This document shows, one piece after another, positions 33,715-43,543 of a stretch of DNA of 64,000 bases; the stretch's first letter is position 1; each line of letters opens with the position of its first letter. The notes beneath the pieces are model-generated. The model saw only the letters and a list, made by a program, of their open reading frames with translations, was not told the DNA's origin and made no database searches. The DNA comes from Pseudomonas sp. Q11 (GTDB lineage: Bacteria > Pseudomonadota > Gammaproteobacteria > Pseudomonadales > Pseudomonadaceae): NCBI RefSeq assembly GCF_024494355.1, contig NZ_JAKNQY010000016.1, forward strand, positions 1 through 64,000. The letters are read 5' to 3'. The position numbers and the translations under genes were made by a program.

Positions 33715-33837
33715 GCGAACACACATTCTGTGTTCGCTGAAGATCCAATGTGGGAGCGAGCCTGCTCGCGATGACGGAGGCACATCCAACCTTGATGTGT
33801 CAGACAGACCGCTTTCGCGAGCAGGCTCGCTCCCACA
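33715..33837. repeat. REP-type inverted repeat pair (REPIN/BIME) after smpB
   Basis: Two REP sequences in opposite orientation: TGTGGGAGCGAGCCTGCTCG from 33749 to 33777 and its inverted copy ending at 33837, separated by about 31 bases. Each contains its own palindrome. A separate perfect hairpin GCGAACACA/TGTGTTCGC lies at 33715-33737 just after smpB. Such pairs are spread by RAYT transposases in fluorescent pseudomonads. Confidence 0.85.
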
Positions 33838-33866
33838 GGGTCCGCAATCACTATAGAACCAGCTGA

Positions 33867-34634
33867 CTACATCCCCTTACGCCGCTCCGCCCGCGCCACC
33901 CGCTGCACTTCCTGACGCACCTCTTCCAACACTTCCTGCACATACAGAATATGCCGGCTGGAGACTTCCCGCGCCTGCTCGGCGTGCCCGCCCATAATGG
34001 CCTGGTACAACTCCCGATGCTGACTGATCAGCATGTCTCGGGTTTCGCTGCGCTGTTTGTACATGCCGCCAATGTTGGTGACGACGTTGCGCTTGAGCAA
34101 ATCGAACAGACCCCGAATCGTATGCAGCAATACCGCATTGTGACTGGCCTCGGCGATGGCCAGGTGAAACCGGGCATCCGCCGCGCCCTCCTCGGCCCGA
34201 CTCACATTTTCATGGCGTGAATAGCAATCCTGAAGCTCCTCGAACGCCGCCGTCAGCCGCTCGCGATCCACGTCCGTGGCCCGCTGTGCCGCGTAGTAAG
34301 CGCAGGAAGCTTCCAGGGTATGGCGAAACTCCAGCAAATCACGTTGCGCTTCAGGATTGCTTTCCAACAACTGCAACAGTGGGTCACTGAAGGTTGAGCC
34401 CAGCGACTCCACCACATAGTTGCCACCGCCCTGGCGGCTGACCAGCAAACCCTTGGCCGCCAGTTTCTGGATCGCCTCGCGCAATGAAGGGCGTGACACG
34501 CCGAACTGCTCGGCCAAGGTACGCTCGGCGGGCAGGCGCTCGCCGGATTTCAGCGTGCCTTCAAGGATCATTCCTTCAAGCCGCTCGACAATATCGTCAG
34601 ACAAACGGCGCTGACGAATCTGATCAAACCCCAT
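33867..34634 (-). CDS. lldR: GntR/FadR-family regulator of lactate genes
   Basis: 255 residues. N-terminal winged helix (LKSGERLPAERTLAEQFGVSRPSLREAIQKL near 30-60) and a C-terminal FCD ligand domain. Divergent from lldP and matches LldR/LctR-type regulators that release DNA when lactate is present. The ATG at 34634 follows GGAGAG at suitable spacing; GTG at 34649 is unlikely. A perfect FadR-type operator lies in the shared promoter region. Confidence 0.92.
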   Translation of the reverse strand: MGFDQIRQRRLSDDIVERLEGMILEGTLKSGERLPAERTLAEQFGVSRPSLREAIQKLAAKGLLVSRQGGGNYVVESLGSTFSDPLLQLLESNPEAQRDLLEFRHTLEASCAYYAAQRATDVDRERLTAAFEELQDCYSRHENVSRAEEGAADARFHLAIAEASHNAVLLHTIRGLFDLLKRNVVTNIGGMYKQRSETRDMLISQHRELYQAIMGGHAEQAREVSSRHILYVQEVLEEVRQEVQRVARAERRKGM

Positions 34635-34780
34635 AACTCGACTCTCCACGATCCCGACGGTTCGCCGGGCTCCCTATTCTGGCCTATCCGCGCCCCGCCG
34701 ACACCCTCCAGAAGCCACTTATACCTACGGATCAGATGCCATCGGCCGCACTCATTCGACGAAAGTTTGAGAGCGGCAAA

Positions 34781-34844
34781 TTGACATGCGACAACCAAGG
34801 CTTTTACCCTAGCCGACAGCGCTTGTAAATTGGTCTTACCAATT
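34781..34844 (+). promoter_or_regulatory. lldP promoter with LldR operator
   Basis: TTGACA (34781-34786) and TACCCT (34805-34810) are spaced 18 bases. About 18 bases further on is a perfect palindrome AATTGGTCTTACCAATT (34828-34844), containing TGGTCTTACCA, which fits the TNGTNNNACNA consensus of FadR-type GntR proteins. Binding there would block the start of transcription of lldP. Confidence 0.75.
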
Positions 34845-34897
34845 ATCCAAAATCGCTGACCAGTGCCTGACCAACAACAATTAGGGGCCCACCCACT

Positions 34898-36592
34898 ATG
34901 CAAACCTGGCAACAGCTCTACAGCCCGCTCGGCAGCCTCGGCTTGTCCGCACTTGCGGCCGTTATCCCCATCGTATTTTTCTTCCTGGCCCTGGCGGTGT
35001 TTCGCCTCAAGGGACATGTGGCCGGCAGCATCACCCTGGCCTTGGCGATTGCCGTGGCGATCTTCGCGTTTCAAATGCCGGCGGACATGGCCTTTGCCGC
35101 TGCCGGTTATGGTTTTGCCTATGGCCTGTGGCCAATCGCCTGGATCATCGTCGCGGCGGTGTTTCTCTACAAACTGACCGTCAAGAGTGGCCAGTTCGAG
35201 GTGATCCGCAGCTCGGTGCTGTCGATTACCGATGACCAGCGCCTTCAGGTGCTGTTGATCGGCTTTTGCTTCGGTGCATTTCTGGAAGGTGCCGCCGGCT
35301 TCGGCGCGCCGGTAGCGATTACTGCTGCGCTGTTGGTCGGCCTGGGCTTCAACCCCCTGTACGCCGCCGGCCTGTGCTTGATCGCCAACACCGCCCCCGT
35401 GGCCTTCGGCGCCTTGGGCATTCCGATCATCGTGGCGGGCCAGGTCACCGGGATCGACGCGTTCAAGATCGGCGCCATGACGGGCCGTCAATTGCCATTG
35501 TTGTCGCTGTTTGTACCGTTCTGGCTGGTGTTCATGATGGATGGCCTGCGCGGCGTTCGGGAAACCTGGCCGGCTGCGCTGGTGGCAGGCTTGAGCTTCG
35601 CCATCACTCAATACTTCACCTCCAACTTCATCGGCCCGGAACTGCCGGACATCACCTCGGCGCTGGCCAGCCTGGTTTCCCTGACCCTGTTCCTGAAAAT
35701 CTGGCAGCCGAAACGTACCGCAGGCGCCCAGATTGCCGGCGCCACCTCCAGCGCAGCCATTACCGCCAGCGTCGGCGGTTTCGGCCAGCCGCGCAGCACC
35801 GTGGCTTCCCCTTATAGCCTGGGGGAAATCATCAAGGCCTGGTCACCGTTCCTGATCCTCACCGTGCTGGTGACGATCTGGACGCTCAAACCGTTCAAGG
35901 CGATGTTCGCCCCGGGTGGATCGATGTACGGCTGGGTGTTCAATTTTGCCATCCCACACCTGGATCAACTGGTGATCAAGGTCGCACCGATCGTGACCAA
36001 TCCGACGGCCATCCCGGCGATCTTCAAACTCGATCCGATTTCCGCCACCGGCACGGCGATCTTCTTTTCGGCTTTGATCTCGATGCTGGTGCTGAAGATC
36101 AACCTCAGAACTGGTCTTACCACTTTAAAAGAAACCTTCTACGAGCTACGCTGGCCTATCCTGTCCATTGGCATGGTGTTGGCGTTCGCCTTCGTCACCA
36201 ATTTTTCGGGCATGTCGTCGACCATGGCCTTGGTGTTGGCCGGCACGGGCTCGGCGTTCCCGTTCTTCTCGCCGTTCCTGGGATGGCTGGGGGTGTTCCT
36301 GACCGGTTCTGACACGTCGTCCAACGCACTGTTCGGCTCGCTGCAAGCCACCACCGCGCACCAGATCGGCGTCAACGACACCTTGCTGGTAGCCGCCAAT
36401 ACCAGCGGCGGCGTGACCGGCAAGATGATTTCGCCACAGTCCATTGCCGTGGCCTGCGCTGCGACCGGCCTGGTGGGCAAAGAATCGGATCTATTCCGTT
36501 TCACCCTGAAACACAGCCTATTCTTTGCAACGATCGTGGGCTTGATCACCTTGGCCCAAGCCTACTGGTTAACCGGCATGCTGGTGCACTAA
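34898..36592 (+). CDS. lldP: L-lactate permease
   Basis: 564 residues with about thirteen membrane segments, LctP/LldP family of lactate-proton symporters. Characteristic GAFLEGAAGFGAPVAI near residue 127 and TGSDTSSNALFGSLQ near 470. First gene of the lactate unit. An exact copy of the operator core (TGGTCTTACCA) occurs inside the gene at 36112-36122. Confidence 0.95.
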   Translation: MQTWQQLYSPLGSLGLSALAAVIPIVFFFLALAVFRLKGHVAGSITLALAIAVAIFAFQMPADMAFAAAGYGFAYGLWPIAWIIVAAVFLYKLTVKSGQFEVIRSSVLSITDDQRLQVLLIGFCFGAFLEGAAGFGAPVAITAALLVGLGFNPLYAAGLCLIANTAPVAFGALGIPIIVAGQVTGIDAFKIGAMTGRQLPLLSLFVPFWLVFMMDGLRGVRETWPAALVAGLSFAITQYFTSNFIGPELPDITSALASLVSLTLFLKIWQPKRTAGAQIAGATSSAAITASVGGFGQPRSTVASPYSLGEIIKAWSPFLILTVLVTIWTLKPFKAMFAPGGSMYGWVFNFAIPHLDQLVIKVAPIVTNPTAIPAIFKLDPISATGTAIFFSALISMLVLKINLRTGLTTLKETFYELRWPILSIGMVLAFAFVTNFSGMSSTMALVLAGTGSAFPFFSPFLGWLGVFLTGSDTSSNALFGSLQATTAHQIGVNDTLLVAANTSGGVTGKMISPQSIAVACAATGLVGKESDLFRFTLKHSLFFATIVGLITLAQAYWLTGMLVH

Positions 36593-36620
36593 GCACGACA
36601 GCTAACGCCGAAAAAGAACG

Positions 36621-36642
36621 ACGCCGAACCACGATTCGGCGT
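36621..36642 (+). terminator. Candidate terminator after lldP
   Basis: ACGCCGAA/TTCGGCGT arms with a six-base loop, 28 bases past the lldP stop, with only a weak T-rich tail. Probably partial, since lldEFG follow on the same strand. Confidence 0.5.
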
Positions 36643-36666
36643 CTGCTATTGATAACCGGGTCTGCA

Positions 36667-36704
36667 AGGCTGCTGAAAGATTCCTTATCTATATTCAGCA
36701 GCCT
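36667..36704 (+). repeat. Inverted repeat between lldP and lldE
   Basis: Perfect eleven-base arms AGGCTGCTGAA/TTCAGCAGCCT with a sixteen-base AT-rich spacer. It lies 40 bases before lldE. Too long a loop for a typical terminator; an operator or mRNA element is possible. Confidence 0.5.
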
Positions 36705-36743
36705 CAGCGGACGGATAACCGGGACCACCCGGAGACACGCCTG

Positions 36744-37568
36744 ATGAGCGAGCTTTTTTACAACGCCGTGCCGAATGCGACCCGTGTCGCCCCGCCATTG
36801 CCCGAGCCTCGGCAGTACCCCAGCAATAAACCCGAACGGGTGTACCTGTTCGGAACCTGCGTGGTGGACCTGTTCTATCCCGAAGCCGGGATGGACGCGA
36901 TTCATCTTCTGGAGCGCGAAGGGATCCGGGTGGACTACCCGCAAGGGCAAACCTGTTGCGGACAACCGGCGTACACCTCGGGTTACACCGAGCAGGCCCG
37001 GACGGTAGCGCGGGCGCAATTGGCGTTGTTTGCCGGGGATTATCCGGTGGTGGTGCCGTCGGGCTCCTGTGCCGGCATGGTGCGCGAGCATTACGCCGAC
37101 CTGTTCAAGGACGAGCCCGATACGCTCAAACAGGTCCAGGCCCTGGCGGCGCGGACCTATGAGCTGGCCGAGTTCTTGTTATTTGTCTGCAAAGTGCAAT
37201 TGAACGACGGTGGCGAACCAGTGAAGGTCGCGCTGCACACGTCCTGCTCGGCACGACGGGAAATGAACACCCACCTGCATGGCCGCGCCTTGCTGGCGCA
37301 GCTGAATAACGTGGAGCGCGTCGAACACAGCCATGAAAGTGAATGCTGTGGGTTTGGTGGGACGTTCAGCGTGCGCATGCCGGATATTTCCGGCGCGATG
37401 GTGGCCGACAAGACCCGCGCGCTGAAGGAGTCCGGCGCGCACCAGGTCGTCAGTGCCGACTGCGGTTGCCTGATGAATATCAACGGCGCCCTGGAGAAAC
37501 AGCAGCAAGCGCTGCGCGGGCAGCACCTTGCGAGCTTCCTCTGGCAGCGTACCGGGGGTGTCGTATGA
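36744..37568 (+). CDS. lldE: L-lactate dehydrogenase complex protein LldE (LutA type)
   Basis: 274 residues with two CCG-type cysteine-rich domains: TCCGQPAY near residue 72 and ECCGFGGTF near 198, of the heterodisulfide-reductase D kind. Together with LldF and LldG it forms an FAD-independent L-lactate oxidation complex at the membrane (established for LutABC/LldEFG). Overlaps lldF by four bases. Confidence 0.94.
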   Translation: MSELFYNAVPNATRVAPPLPEPRQYPSNKPERVYLFGTCVVDLFYPEAGMDAIHLLEREGIRVDYPQGQTCCGQPAYTSGYTEQARTVARAQLALFAGDYPVVVPSGSCAGMVREHYADLFKDEPDTLKQVQALAARTYELAEFLLFVCKVQLNDGGEPVKVALHTSCSARREMNTHLHGRALLAQLNNVERVEHSHESECCGFGGTFSVRMPDISGAMVADKTRALKESGAHQVVSADCGCLMNINGALEKQQQALRGQHLASFLWQRTGGVV

Positions 37569-39022
37569 GCACGCCGACGCTGATTCCGACCGTTGAGGTG
37601 CAGGAAGATTTTCGCGCCCGGGCCCACAAGGCCCTGGACGACACGCAACTGCGAAACAACTTTCGCACGGCGATGGATTCATTGATGACCAAGCGGGCAG
37701 CGTCCTTCAGCGATGCCCACGAAAGAGAACATCTGCGAGTGCTGGGCAATGCCGTCCGGGCTCGTGCGTTATCGAAGTTGCCCGACCTGCTCGAGCAGCT
37801 TGAAACCAACCTGACCCGCAACGGTGTGAAAGTACATTGGGCGGAAACGGTGGACGAAGCCAATGGCATCGTCCTCTCGATCATCCGCGCTCACGAGGCG
37901 CGGCAAGTGATCAAGGGCAAATCGATGGTCAGCGAAGAAATGGAGATGAACCATTTCCTCGAGGGTCGGGACATTGAATGTCTCGAGTCTGACATGGGGG
38001 AATACATCGTCCAGCTCGATCACGAGAAGCCTTCACACATCATTATGCCGGCGATCCACAAGAACGCCGGTCAGGTCGCGTCCTTGTTCCACGACAAACT
38101 TGGCGTGGAGTACACCAAGGACGTTGACCAACTCATTCAGATCGGTCGCAAGATCTTGCGGCAGAAATTCTTCGAGGCTGACATCGGCGTCTCCGGCGTC
38201 AACTTCGCCGTGGCTGAAACCGGCACGCTGCTGCTGGTGGAAAACGAAGGCAATGGGCGGATGTCCACCACCGTGCCACCGGTTCACATTGCCGTGACCG
38301 GCATCGAAAAAGTCGTGGAGAACCTGCGAGACGTAGTGCCGCTGCTCTCGCTGCTGACCCGCTCAGCCCTTGGCCAGCCAATCACCACCTACGTCAACAT
38401 GATCTCCGGCCCGCGCAAGGCCGAGGAACTGGACGGCCCCGAGGAAGTGCACCTGGTCCTGCTGGACAATGGGCGCAGCCAGGCATTTGCCGACAGCGAA
38501 CTGCGCCAGACCCTGAACTGCATTCGTTGCGGCGCCTGTATGAATCATTGCCCGGTCTACACCCGAATCGGTGGTCATGCCTACGGTGAGGTTTACCCGG
38601 GACCTATCGGAAAAATCATCACGCCGCACATGGTGGGCCTGGCCAAAGTACCGGACCACCCAAGCGCCTCTTCACTATGCGGTGCCTGCGGCGAAGTGTG
38701 CCCGGTGAAGATTCCAATTCCAGCGCTGCTGCGGCGCCTGCGCGAAGAAAACGTCAAGGCACCGGACAGCCCGAACCCAGTGATGCGCGGCCAGGGCAGC
38801 AAATATTCGCCCAAGGAACGCTTCATCTGGAATGCCTGGGCCCGGCTCAACAGCTCGCCGCGCCTGTATCGGCTGTTCGCTTTCCTCGCCACGCGCCTGC
38901 GCGCCCTGACGCCCGACAACGTCGGCCCATGGACGCAGAACCACAGCGCCCCCAAACCCGCCGCCCGCTCATTGCATGACCTGGCCCGCGAACACCTGAA
39001 CCAGCCGGGAGACCGTCGATGA
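37565..39022 (+). CDS. lldF: L-lactate dehydrogenase iron-sulfur protein LldF (LutB type)
   Basis: 485 residues. The LUD domain (about 60-300) is followed by two 4Fe-4S clusters: CIRCGACMNHCPVY near residue 320 and CGACGEVCPVKIPI near 372, then a C-terminal region. The ATG is chosen by the ATGA overlap with lldE. Overlaps lldG by four bases, so subunits are made in step. Confidence 0.95.
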   Translation: MSTPTLIPTVEVQEDFRARAHKALDDTQLRNNFRTAMDSLMTKRAASFSDAHEREHLRVLGNAVRARALSKLPDLLEQLETNLTRNGVKVHWAETVDEANGIVLSIIRAHEARQVIKGKSMVSEEMEMNHFLEGRDIECLESDMGEYIVQLDHEKPSHIIMPAIHKNAGQVASLFHDKLGVEYTKDVDQLIQIGRKILRQKFFEADIGVSGVNFAVAETGTLLLVENEGNGRMSTTVPPVHIAVTGIEKVVENLRDVVPLLSLLTRSALGQPITTYVNMISGPRKAEELDGPEEVHLVLLDNGRSQAFADSELRQTLNCIRCGACMNHCPVYTRIGGHAYGEVYPGPIGKIITPHMVGLAKVPDHPSASSLCGACGEVCPVKIPIPALLRRLREENVKAPDSPNPVMRGQGSKYSPKERFIWNAWARLNSSPRLYRLFAFLATRLRALTPDNVGPWTQNHSAPKPAARSLHDLAREHLNQPGDRR

Positions 39023-39690
39023 GCGCCAAGGACAATATCCTCGCCAAGCTGCGTAAAAGCCTGACCGGCACCACGCCAGTGGCTGACAACTTCGATGTCG
39101 ACCTGGTGACGAAAACCTATCGCTACGCCCCCGAGGAGCGCATCGCTCAACTGCGCACACTGATGGAAGCGGTGCACACTGAAATCCACCTGACGTCCGG
39201 CGAAGGTTGGCCGGCGCTGCTGGCGCAGTTGCTGCGCGACCGTCAATTGCCCAGCCTGCTCATCGCCCCGACCACGCCGCACGGGCAAAAAATCATACAG
39301 TTCTGGGCGAACAATCCCGAGCTGCCCACCCTCAAGGCCTACGACCGGCCTGTCGAGCAATGGAAGGCCGAGCTGTTCAACGACACCCCCGCCAGCCTGA
39401 CCGGGACCCTGGGCGCCATTGCGGCGACCGGAAGCCTGATTCTCTGGCCGACGCGGGAAGAACCGCGGCTGATGAGCCTGGTTCCGCCGGTGCATTTTGC
39501 TGTGCTCAAGGCCAGCGAAATCCGCGATAACTTTTATGAAGTGCAACAGGAATTCGCCTGGGCCCAGGGCATGCCCACCAACGCGCTGCTGGTCTCGGGC
39601 CCCTCCAAGACGGCCGACATCGAACAGGTGCTGGCCTATGGCGCCCATGGTCCGAAGGATCTGGTGGTTCTGATTCTGGAGGACCAATGA
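39019..39690 (+). CDS. lldG: Lactate utilisation protein LldG (LutC type)
   Basis: 223 residues with a single LUD domain and no cysteine cluster: GTLGAIAATGSLILWPTREEPR near 130-150 and LVPPVHFAVLKASEI near 155. Third component of the LldEFG complex. ATGA overlaps on both sides show tight coupling with lldF and the dehydrogenase gene. Confidence 0.94.
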   Translation: MSAKDNILAKLRKSLTGTTPVADNFDVDLVTKTYRYAPEERIAQLRTLMEAVHTEIHLTSGEGWPALLAQLLRDRQLPSLLIAPTTPHGQKIIQFWANNPELPTLKAYDRPVEQWKAELFNDTPASLTGTLGAIAATGSLILWPTREEPRLMSLVPPVHFAVLKASEIRDNFYEVQQEFAWAQGMPTNALLVSGPSKTADIEQVLAYGAHGPKDLVVLILEDQ

Positions 39691-42500
39691 CGCTTCCGGC
39701 CCCCTTCCTGCGCGATGTACAACAGCTAATCCCGCAAAAGCGCCGTTTCGACGACCCGCTGTCGACATTGGCCTTCGGTACCGATGCCAGTTTCTATCGG
39801 CTGGTTCCGAAACTGGTGATACGCGTCGAATCCGAAAACGAAGTGGTAGCCCTGCTGCAACTGGCCCAGCGCGACCAGGTGCCGGTCACATTCCGCGCGG
39901 CCGGCACCAGCCTGTCGGGGCAAGCCATCAGCGACTCGGTGCTGATTGTGCTGGGAGATAACTGGAACGCTCGCGAAATTCGCCAAGAAGGCATGCAGAT
40001 CCGCTTGCAGCCCGGCGTGATCGGCGCTCAGGCCAATGCCTGGCTAGCCCCATTCGGCCGCAAGATCGGTCCCGATCCGGCATCGATCAACGCCTGCAAG
40101 ATCGGCGGCATCGTCGCCAACAATGCCAGCGGCATGTGCTGCGGCACGGCGCAAAACACCTACCACACCCTCGCCGGCATCCGCCTGGTACTGGCCGATG
40201 GCACCCGCCTGGACACTGAAGATGAAGCCAGCGTGGCGGCCTTTCGCACAAGCCATGGCGAACTGCTGGAACGTCTGGCAACCCTTGGCCGTGAGACCCG
40301 CGCCAACACCGAACTGGCGACTCGAATTCGCCACAAATACCGTCTGAAAAATACCACCGGCCTGTCGCTCAATGCCTTGGTGGATTACGACGAGCCTGTG
40401 GATATCTTGAGCCACCTGCTGGTGGGTTCCGAAGGCACGCTCGGCTTCATCAGCGCGGTGACCTACAACACGGTTATCGATCACCCCAACAAAGCCTCGG
40501 CGCTGATCGTCTTCCCGGACGTGGAAACCTGCTGCAATGCAGTCACGGTGTTGAAAAGCCAACCGGTATCGGCGGTGGAGTTGCTGGACCGTCGCAGCTT
40601 GCGTTCGGTGCAGGACAAACCGGGCATGCCGGATTTCGTACAACATCTGTCGACAAATGCCTGCGCCCTGCTGATTGAATCCCGCGCGGCTTCGTCCTCT
40701 TTGCTGCAAGAGCAACTGACCCGGATCATGGCCTCACTGGTCGGTTTCCCTGTGGAAAAACAGGTCGACTTCACCGAAGACCCGCAAGAAAACGCGCGAC
40801 TCTGGGCCATCCGCAAAGACACTTTTCCAGCAGTGGGCGCGGTACGCAAAACCGGGACCACGGTGATCATCGAAGACGTGACCTTTCCGGTCGAGCAACT
40901 GGCCATGGGCGTGAACCGCCTGATCGAGCTGTTCGACAAACATCACTACGACGAAGCGATTCTTTTCGGACACGCGCTGGAAGGCAATCTGCATTTTGTC
41001 TTCACCCAAGGTTTCAATAACGCCGAAGAAGTCGCGCGCTATCAGGCGTTCATGGATGACGTGGCGCAGTTGGTGGCGGTGGAGTTCGGCGGTTCGTTGA
41101 AGGCCGAACACGGCACCGGACGCAACATGGCGCCATTCGTCGAGCTGGAGTGGGGCAGCGACGCCTACCAGTTGATGTGGCAACTCAAACGCCTGCTCGA
41201 CCCTAACGGCATCCTCAACCCGGACGTGGTGCTCAGCGAAGATCCACAAATCCACCTCAAGCACCTCAAGCCGCTGCCGGCGGCCGACGAAATAGTGGAC
41301 AAGTGCATCGAGTGCGGCTTCTGCGAGCCGGTCTGCCCGTCCAAAGACCTGACCCTGAGCCCGCGCCAGCGCATCGTGATCTGGCGGGACATCCAGGCGA
41401 AAAAGCGCGCAGGCATCGACACTTCCGCGCTGGAAACGGCCTATCAATATCACGGCATCGACACCTGCGCCGCCACCGGGTTATGCGCACAACGTTGCCC
41501 AGTCGGCATCAACACCGGCGAGTTGGTGAAAAAACTCCGTAGCCGCAGCGCAACGCGTACGAAAACCGCCGATTGGCTTGCAAGCAATTTCGCCATCGCC
41601 CTGCAAGGCGCACGCTTTACCCTGCACGTCGCCAACGGCGCCCGAATGCTGCTGGGCGCACCGCGACTCGCGCGCCTGTCAGCCGGCCTGACCCGGCTGT
41701 CGAAGGGGCAGGTCCCCCAGTGGGATAACGCCATGCCGCAGCCGGAAAAAGCCATCCGCTTCAGCCCGGCCGTCCGCGACGAACGCCCGCGCGTGGTCTA
41801 TCTGGCCGCCTGTGTGTCGCGCGCCATGGCGCCGGCGGCGGGTGATAAAGAACAGATGTCGCTGTACGAAAAAACCCAACGCCTGCTGGAAAAAGCCGGC
41901 TATCAGGTAGTCTTTCCAGACAACGTGGACAGCCTTTGTTGCGGCCAGCCTTTCGCATCCAAAGGCTACGCAGAACAGGCCGAGCACAAGCGCCAGGAGT
42001 TGATCGGCGCCCTGCTCCACGCCAGCCGCGGCGGAATTGACCCGATCTACTGCGACACCAGCCCTTGCACGTTGCGCCTGGTCCAGGACCTGGGGAATGT
42101 TCGACTGGACCTGTACGACCCGGTGCGCTTCATTCGTACACACTTGATGGACCGTCTCGAATTCACCCCGCAGGATGCACCGATAGCCGTACACGTCACT
42201 TGCAGCACCCAGCACCTGGGCGAGAGCCAGGCGCTGATCGACCTGGCGCGCAAATGCAGCAAGCAAGTCGTGATCCCCGAAGGCATCCATTGCTGTGGTT
42301 TTGCTGGAGACAAAGGCTTCACCACACCCGAGCTCAACGCCCACTCACTGCGAACCCTCAAGGACGCGGTGCAACAGTGCAGCGAAGGCATCTCCACCAG
42401 CCGCACCTGCGAGATCGGTCTGACGCGCCATGGTGAAATCGACTACCACGGCCTGGTGTATCTGGTGGACCGCGTCACCCGGCCCAAATCCACTGACGCT
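39687..42500 (+). CDS. dld: FAD- and Fe-S-containing D-lactate dehydrogenase (Dld-II type), 39687-42554
   Basis: The full reading frame runs to 42554, 955 residues. N-terminal FAD-binding PCMH domain (about 35-270, RAAGTSLSGQAISD near 70), FAD-oxidase C-terminal domain (to about 530, with HALEGNLHF and KAEHGTGRNMAPF), then a 4Fe-4S segment with CIECGFCEPVCPSKDL near 535 and CGQP/CCGF cysteine-rich domains near 750 and 870. This matches the large respiratory D-lactate dehydrogenase of pseudomonads and so allows use of both lactate isomers. Terminator at 42566. Confidence 0.9.
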
Positions 42501-42565
42501 GAAGGGCTCCCCATCGCACCCGAAGAAAAATCGAATTCCTGCGTTTCGCTGTAGTCACTTGAATA

Positions 42566-42590
42566 GGCCCGACGCCGTCGGGCCCTTTAT
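42566..42590 (+). terminator. Intrinsic terminator of the lld-dld operon
   Basis: GGCCCGAC-GCC-GTCGGGCC followed by CTTTATT, 12 bases after the dehydrogenase stop. Confidence 0.75.
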
Positions 42591-42651
42591 TGACTCGGGC
42601 CTGGCCACGACCATCCGCCAGCACCGAGACCAAACGTTCAAGGAGATACAC

Positions 42652-42939
42652 ATGAAGCACACTGCATTTGCTGGCTTGTTCATTTCCGCGGCACTGTTGG
42701 CCTCTCCGGTGTTTGCAGCGGAAACAACCCTTTGCGATACCAATCTGCAAAAAATTGACAACAATATGACCACCGCTCAACAAATGAGCGAAGGCTTGAA
42801 GACCGACGTTACCGCGACAGTGAGCCAAGCCAAGGCCGAGCAGGCCAAAGGCACCAAGGAAGGCGTCGAAAACTGCATCTCGCTGACCACCCAGGCTCTC
42901 CAGAAACTGCAGAACAACAACAAGGGCGATCAGCAGTAA
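42652..42939 (+). CDS. Small secreted protein of unknown function
   Basis: 95 residues. A clear signal peptide (MKHTAFAGLFISAALLASPVFA, cut before AET) leaves a mature protein of about 73 residues, rich in Lys, Gln, Asn and Thr, predicted helical, with two Cys (near residues 29 and 77) that could form a disulfide. AAGGAGATACAC precedes the ATG. It has its own terminator, so it is monocistronic. I do not recognise the family. Confidence 0.8.
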   Translation: MKHTAFAGLFISAALLASPVFAAETTLCDTNLQKIDNNMTTAQQMSEGLKTDVTATVSQAKAEQAKGTKEGVENCISLTTQALQKLQNNNKGDQQ

Positions 42940-42947
42940 CCTTGCGT

Positions 42948-42971
42948 GAGGCCAACCTTCGGGTTGGCCTC
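42948..42971 (+). terminator. Hairpin terminator after the small secreted protein
   Basis: GAGGCCAACC-TTCG-GGTTGGCCTC: a perfect ten-base stem with a stable UUCG loop, nine bases past the stop. No T-run follows. Confidence 0.65.
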
Positions 42972-42992
42972 AGCTGCGTATTGGCGTACACT
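42964..42992 (+). promoter_or_regulatory. Candidate ssrA promoter
   Basis: TTGGCC (42964-42969) and TACACT (42987-42992) are spaced 17 bases. Transcription would start near 42999, giving a precursor of about 37 bases for RNase P to remove. The -35 overlaps the preceding hairpin. Confidence 0.4.
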
Positions 42993-43035
42993 GCACAGGC
43001 TTGTCGCTCCAGCTGATTCACGGAGCTACAGGCTC

Positions 43036-43429
43036 GGGGCCGTTTAGGATTCGACGCCGGTTGCGAAACTTTAGGTGCATGCCGAGTTGGTAACAGAACT
43101 CGTAAATCCACTGTTGCAACTTCCTATAGTTGCCAATGACGAAACCTACGGGGAATACGCTCTCGCTGCGTAAGCAGCCTTAGCCCTTCCCTTCTGGTAC
43201 CTTCGGGTCCAGCAATCACCAGGGGATGTCCGTAAACCCAAAGTGATTGTCATATAGAACGGAATCGCCGTGCAGTACGTTGTGGACGAATCGGCTAAAA
43301 CTTACACAACTCGCCCAATGCACCCTGCCCGTCGGGTCGCTGAGGGTTAACTTAATAGACACGGCTAAGCATGTAGTACCGACAGCGGAGTACTGGCGGA
43401 CGGGGGTTCAAATCCCCCCGGCTCCACCA
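43036..43429 (+). ncRNA. ssrA: Transfer-messenger RNA (tmRNA)
   Basis: 394 bases. Rescues stalled ribosomes by trans-translation. The ends GGGGCCG and CGGCTCC pair as the acceptor stem, with encoded CCA at 43427-43429 and the T arm GGGGGTTCAAATCCCCC. The reading frame GCCAATGACGAA...GCGTAA encodes the tag ANDETYGEYALAA. The 3' end is a common integration target, and an integrase remnant follows at 43583. Confidence 0.97.
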
Positions 43430-43440
43430 CTTCAACATCT

Positions 43441-43467
43441 AAAGACGTCCACGGACGTCTTTTTTTG
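43441..43467 (+). terminator. Intrinsic terminator of ssrA
   Basis: AAAGACGTCC-AC-GGACGTCTTT followed by a T-run, eleven bases after the CCA end. Confidence 0.88.
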
Positions 43468-43543
43468 TGCCTGAAATCCAGTGAATACGGGGGTTTCAGG
43501 GCCATTGAGCTCCACAGCGCTTCAGGCAGATCCATTTTGAAAT

